A stretch of DNA of 7,691 nt, taken from an uncultured Oscillospiraceae bacterium. Lineage in GTDB: Bacteria > Bacillota > Clostridia > Oscillospirales > Oscillospiraceae. The stretch lies in assembly GCA_934591725.1 (NCBI GenBank), contig CAKTPR010000096.1, positions 1-7,691 of the forward strand, written 5' to 3'. Position numbers and translations under genes: made by a program. The notes under the pieces were generated by a model. The model searched no databases. It was not told the origin of the DNA and worked only from the letters and a program-made list of their open reading frames with translations. Shown here piece by piece: positions 4,714-7,691 of this stretch. Within the stretch, counting starts at the first letter, position 1. Every line of letters starts with the position of its first letter.

Positions 4714-7691
4714 ATGGAGAGACACTTCAAGACAATGGACGGCAACAACGCAGCCGCCCATGTATCCTACGCGTTTACTGAAGTTGCAGCAATCTACCCC
4801 ATTACACCGTCCAGCCCTATGGCAGATTTCGTGGACCAGTGGAGTGCGGCAGGCCGTAAAAATATATTCGGCTCGACTGTAAAGGTTCAGGAAATGCAGG
4901 CAGAGTCCGGCGCCGCCGGTGCGGTCCACGGTTCTCTGAACGCAGGCGCTCTGACCACCACTTACACCGCATCCCAGGGCCTGCTCCTGATGATCCCCAA
5001 CATGTACAAGATCGCAGGCGAGCTGCTGCCCGGCGTGTTCCACGTCAGCGCACGTACCCTCGCAAGCCACACCCTGAACATCTTCGGCGACCACAGCGAC
5101 GTTATGGCTTGCCGCCAGACCGGTTTCGCGATGCTGGCCGAGTCCAACGTTCAGGAAGTCATGGACCTGTCCCCGGTCGCACACCTCGCGGCTATCAAGG
5201 GCAGAGTTCCTTTCCTCAACTTCTTCGATGGCTTCCGCACCTCTCACGAGCTGCAGAAGATCCAGGTCTGGGATTATGACGATCTCAAGGACATGGTCGA
5301 CATGGACGCCGTCAAGGCCTTCAGAGACAGAGCGCTCAACTCCGAGCACCCCGTAATGCGCGGCTCCCACGAGAACGGCGATATCTTCTTCCAGAACCGT
5401 GAAGCTTCCAACAAGTACTATGAGGCAGTCCCCGCGATAGTCGAGGAGTACATGGGCAAGATCAATGCCAAGCTCGGCACCGATTATCAGCTCTTCAACT
5501 ACTACGGCGCTCCCGATGCTGACCGCGTCATCATCGCCATGGGCTCTATCTGCGACGTCGCAGAGGAAGTCATCGACTACCTGACCGCTCAGGGCGAGAA
5601 GGTCGGCCTTGTCAAGTGCCGCCTGTTCCGTCCGTTCTGCCCGGATAAGCTCCTTGCCGCCATCCCCGCGACCGCGAAGAAGATCGCAGTCCTCGACCGC
5701 ACCAAGGAACCCGGCGCACAGGGCGAGCCTCTCTACCTCGATGTCGTCACCGCTCTGGCAAACGCCGGCAAGACCGACGTCACCGTTATCGGCGGCCGCT
5801 ACGGTCTCGGCTCCAAGGATACTCCTCCCGCTTCCGTGTTCGCTGTTTACAACGAGCTGAAGAAGGCGGAGATGAAGCGTCAGTTCACCATCGGCATCAT
5901 CGATGATGTCACCAACATGTCCCTCACCGAAGAGCCCGCACCCAACACCGCGGCAGAAGGCACCATCGAGTGCAAGTTCTGGGGTCTCGGCGGCGACGGT
6001 ACTGTCGGCGCGAACAAGAACTCCATCAAGATCATCGGCGACCATACCGATAAGTTCGTTCAGGCTTACTTCCAGTACGACTCCAAGAAGACCGGCGGCG
6101 TCACCATCAGCCACCTGCGCTTCGGCGACAAGCCCATCAAGAGCCCGTACTACATCAACAAGGCCGACTTTGTTGCCTGCCATGTTCCTTCCTATATCAC
6201 CAAGCACTTCCCGATAGTGCGTGACGTCAAGCCCGGCGGCGTGTTCCTCGTCAACTGCCAGTGGGATTTCGCACAGCTCGAGCATCACCTTGACGCTGCT
6301 TCCAAGCGCTACATCGCGAAGAACAACATCCAGCTTTACATGATCGACGCTATCGACCTAGCCAAGAAGATCGGCATGGGCAAGCGCACCAACACCATTC
6401 TCCAGTCCGCATTCTTCTCTCTGGCAAAGGTCATGCCTGAGGCTGAGGCCATCCAGTACATGAAGGACGCCGCCCTGCACTCCTACCTGAAGAAGGGTCA
6501 GGACATCGTCGACATGAACTATGCCGCTATCGACGCCGGCGCTACCGCGTACCACAAGGTCGAGGTTCCCGCATACTGGGCCGAGGCCACTGATGATGAC
6601 GCAGCCGAGTCCGTCACCGGTCTGCCTAAGACCGTCAAGATGGTCGAGAACATCCTCAACCCCATCGACAAGATGGACGGCGACTCCCTGCCTGTCTCCA
6701 CCTTTGTCGATCACGTCGACGGCACCTTCCAGCTCGGCGCTGCCGCATACGAGAAGCGCGGCATAGCCGTCTCCGTCCCCAAGTGGGATGCCGAGAAGTG
6801 CGTACAGTGCAACCAGTGCGCATTTGTCTGCCCGCATGCTACCATCCGTCCCTTCGCGCTCACCGCTGACGAGGCTGCTGCTGCTCCCGAGCAGACCAAG
6901 CTCGCCGAGATCAAGGCCGGCAAGGGCAAGGGCGAATACAAGTTCACCATGGCTGTCTCCCCGCTCGACTGCATGGGCTGCGGCGTCTGCATCAGCCAGT
7001 GCGCTGTCCACGCTATCGAAATGGTTCCCATGGAGAGCCAGATCGAGCAGCAGGAAGTCTTTAACTACATGGTCAAGAACGTCTCCGAGAAGAAGGATAT
7101 GTTCGTTGCCGACAATGTGAAGTTCAGCCAGTTCTCTCAGCCGTACCTTGAGTTCAGCGGCTCCTGCGCAGGCTGCGCCGAGACCAGCTATGCACGTCTT
7201 GTCACTCAGCTCTTCGGCGACCATATGATCATCTCCAACGCTACCGGCTGCTCGTCCATCTGGGGCGGCCCGGCTGCGACTTCTCCCTACACCGTCAACA
7301 AGGAAGGCAAGGGCCCCGCATGGGCAAACTCCCTCTTCGAGGATAACGCTGAGCACGGCCTCGGCATCTACCTCGGCCAGAAGAAGATCCGTGACGACCT
7401 GAAGAAGAGCGTCGAAGCAGTTGCTGAGCACGCTGAGAGCGACGAGCTCAAGAAGGCCGCTCAGGATTACCTCGCCACCTATGACGACGGCAACAACAAC
7501 CAGGAGCCCGCAAAGCGTCTCGTCTCCATCATCGAGGCAAACGGCGCATGCTGCGACGCTACCAAGGAGATCCTCGCAAAGAAGGATTACCTCAACAAGA
7601 AGTCCGTCTGGATCTTCGGCGGCGACGGTTGGGCATACGACATCGGCTTCGGCGGCGTCGACCATGTTCTCGCTTCCGGTGAGGACGTCAA
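4714..7691 (+). CDS. nifJ: Pyruvate:ferredoxin (flavodoxin) oxidoreductase, C-terminus beyond the right edge
   Basis: Converts pyruvate, CoA and oxidised ferredoxin to acetyl-CoA, CO2 and reduced ferredoxin in the cytoplasm, the central pyruvate step of clostridial fermentation. This is the single-chain homodimeric type: 992 complete codons are present of about 1,180 usual. Domain I carries YPITPSSP with Thr31, Glu64 and Arg114, at the same numbers as active-site residues of the Desulfovibrio africanus enzyme. The ferredoxin-like domain holds two [4Fe-4S] motifs, Cys696/699/702/706 and Cys753/756/759/763. The thiamine diphosphate domain has the proximal-cluster cysteines 818, 821 and 846 and the GDGWAYD motif (970-976). 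The fourth proximal cysteine and the Asn of the thiamine motif lie past the edge. After the second cluster motif the usual Pro is Ala. Codons are strongly biased to C-ending and GGC/GGT forms, with few ATA or GGG, unlike the upstream operon, which suggests high expression. Confidence 0.98.
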   Translation, partial: MERHFKTMDGNNAAAHVSYAFTEVAAIYPITPSSPMADFVDQWSAAGRKNIFGSTVKVQEMQAESGAAGAVHGSLNAGALTTTYTASQGLLLMIPNMYKIAGELLPGVFHVSARTLASHTLNIFGDHSDVMACRQTGFAMLAESNVQEVMDLSPVAHLAAIKGRVPFLNFFDGFRTSHELQKIQVWDYDDLKDMVDMDAVKAFRDRALNSEHPVMRGSHENGDIFFQNREASNKYYEAVPAIVEEYMGKINAKLGTDYQLFNYYGAPDADRVIIAMGSICDVAEEVIDYLTAQGEKVGLVKCRLFRPFCPDKLLAAIPATAKKIAVLDRTKEPGAQGEPLYLDVVTALANAGKTDVTVIGGRYGLGSKDTPPASVFAVYNELKKAEMKRQFTIGIIDDVTNMSLTEEPAPNTAAEGTIECKFWGLGGDGTVGANKNSIKIIGDHTDKFVQAYFQYDSKKTGGVTISHLRFGDKPIKSPYYINKADFVACHVPSYITKHFPIVRDVKPGGVFLVNCQWDFAQLEHHLDAASKRYIAKNNIQLYMIDAIDLAKKIGMGKRTNTILQSAFFSLAKVMPEAEAIQYMKDAALHSYLKKGQDIVDMNYAAIDAGATAYHKVEVPAYWAEATDDDAAESVTGLPKTVKMVENILNPIDKMDGDSLPVSTFVDHVDGTFQLGAAAYEKRGIAVSVPKWDAEKCVQCNQCAFVCPHATIRPFALTADEAAAAPEQTKLAEIKAGKGKGEYKFTMAVSPLDCMGCGVCISQCAVHAIEMVPMESQIEQQEVFNYMVKNVSEKKDMFVADNVKFSQFSQPYLEFSGSCAGCAETSYARLVTQLFGDHMIISNATGCSSIWGGPAATSPYTVNKEGKGPAWANSLFEDNAEHGLGIYLGQKKIRDDLKKSVEAVAEHAESDELKKAAQDYLATYDDGNNNQEPAKRLVSIIEANGACCDATKEILAKKDYLNKKSVWIFGGDGWAYDIGFGGVDHVLASGEDV

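Noticed and set aside
4711..6288. Open frame of 525 codons on the minus strand opposite nifJ
   Set aside because: It lies wholly against a clearly genuine gene with intact active-site motifs. The translation is a low-complexity Val/Leu/Asp/Glu-rich mirror of the strongly biased nifJ codons and has no recognisable domain.
6358..7665. Open frame of 435 codons on the minus strand opposite nifJ
   Set aside because: Same cause as the other antisense frame: codon bias of nifJ avoids the triplets that would be stops on the opposite strand. The Leu/Val/Ala/Asp-rich product has no family features.

Overview
The window looks like a chromosomal segment of a strictly anaerobic, fairly GC-rich (high 50s by eye) Firmicute, most likely an Oscillospiraceae/Ruminococcaceae-type gut Clostridium. 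The grounds are a pyruvate:ferredoxin oxidoreductase, Gram-positive-style lipoproteins with LTGC and LSAC lipoboxes, strong AGGAGG-type ribosome binding sites and sigma-A-like promoters. The taxonomic placement is inference from protein style, not a database match.

Layout: (1) Bases 1-617, minus strand, hold the N-terminal 205 codons of a CobW/P47K-family GTPase (metallochaperone superfamily), transcribed out of the left edge. (2) Bases 618-815 form a divergent intergenic region with a near-consensus promoter for the GTPase and an extended -10 promoter facing right. (3) Bases 816-4570, plus strand, carry a compact three-gene envelope cluster: a lipid-anchored thermolysin-like (M4) metalloprotease with its own propeptide, a membrane-anchored protein apparently built from two related halves, and a lipoprotein with a Pro/Glu/Thr-rich linker. 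Gaps of 13 and 31 bases and no visible internal promoter suggest one operon. All three proteins should act outside the membrane. (4) Bases 4571-4713 lack a convincing terminator but contain a good promoter (TTTACA, 17-base spacer, TGTTAAAAT). (5) From 4714 to the right edge runs nifJ, encoding pyruvate:ferredoxin (flavodoxin) oxidoreductase; 992 complete codons are present and the C-terminus is cut off.

How the genes relate: nifJ is a central-metabolism gene with its own promoter and a visibly more biased codon use than its neighbours, consistent with high expression. The GTPase is a separate divergent unit. The least understood part is the protease operon. A plausible but untested reading is a surface proteolysis module in which the two downstream envelope proteins are partners, substrates or inhibitors of the tethered protease. 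I saw no RNA genes, CRISPR arrays, insertion sequences, phage genes or other mobile elements.
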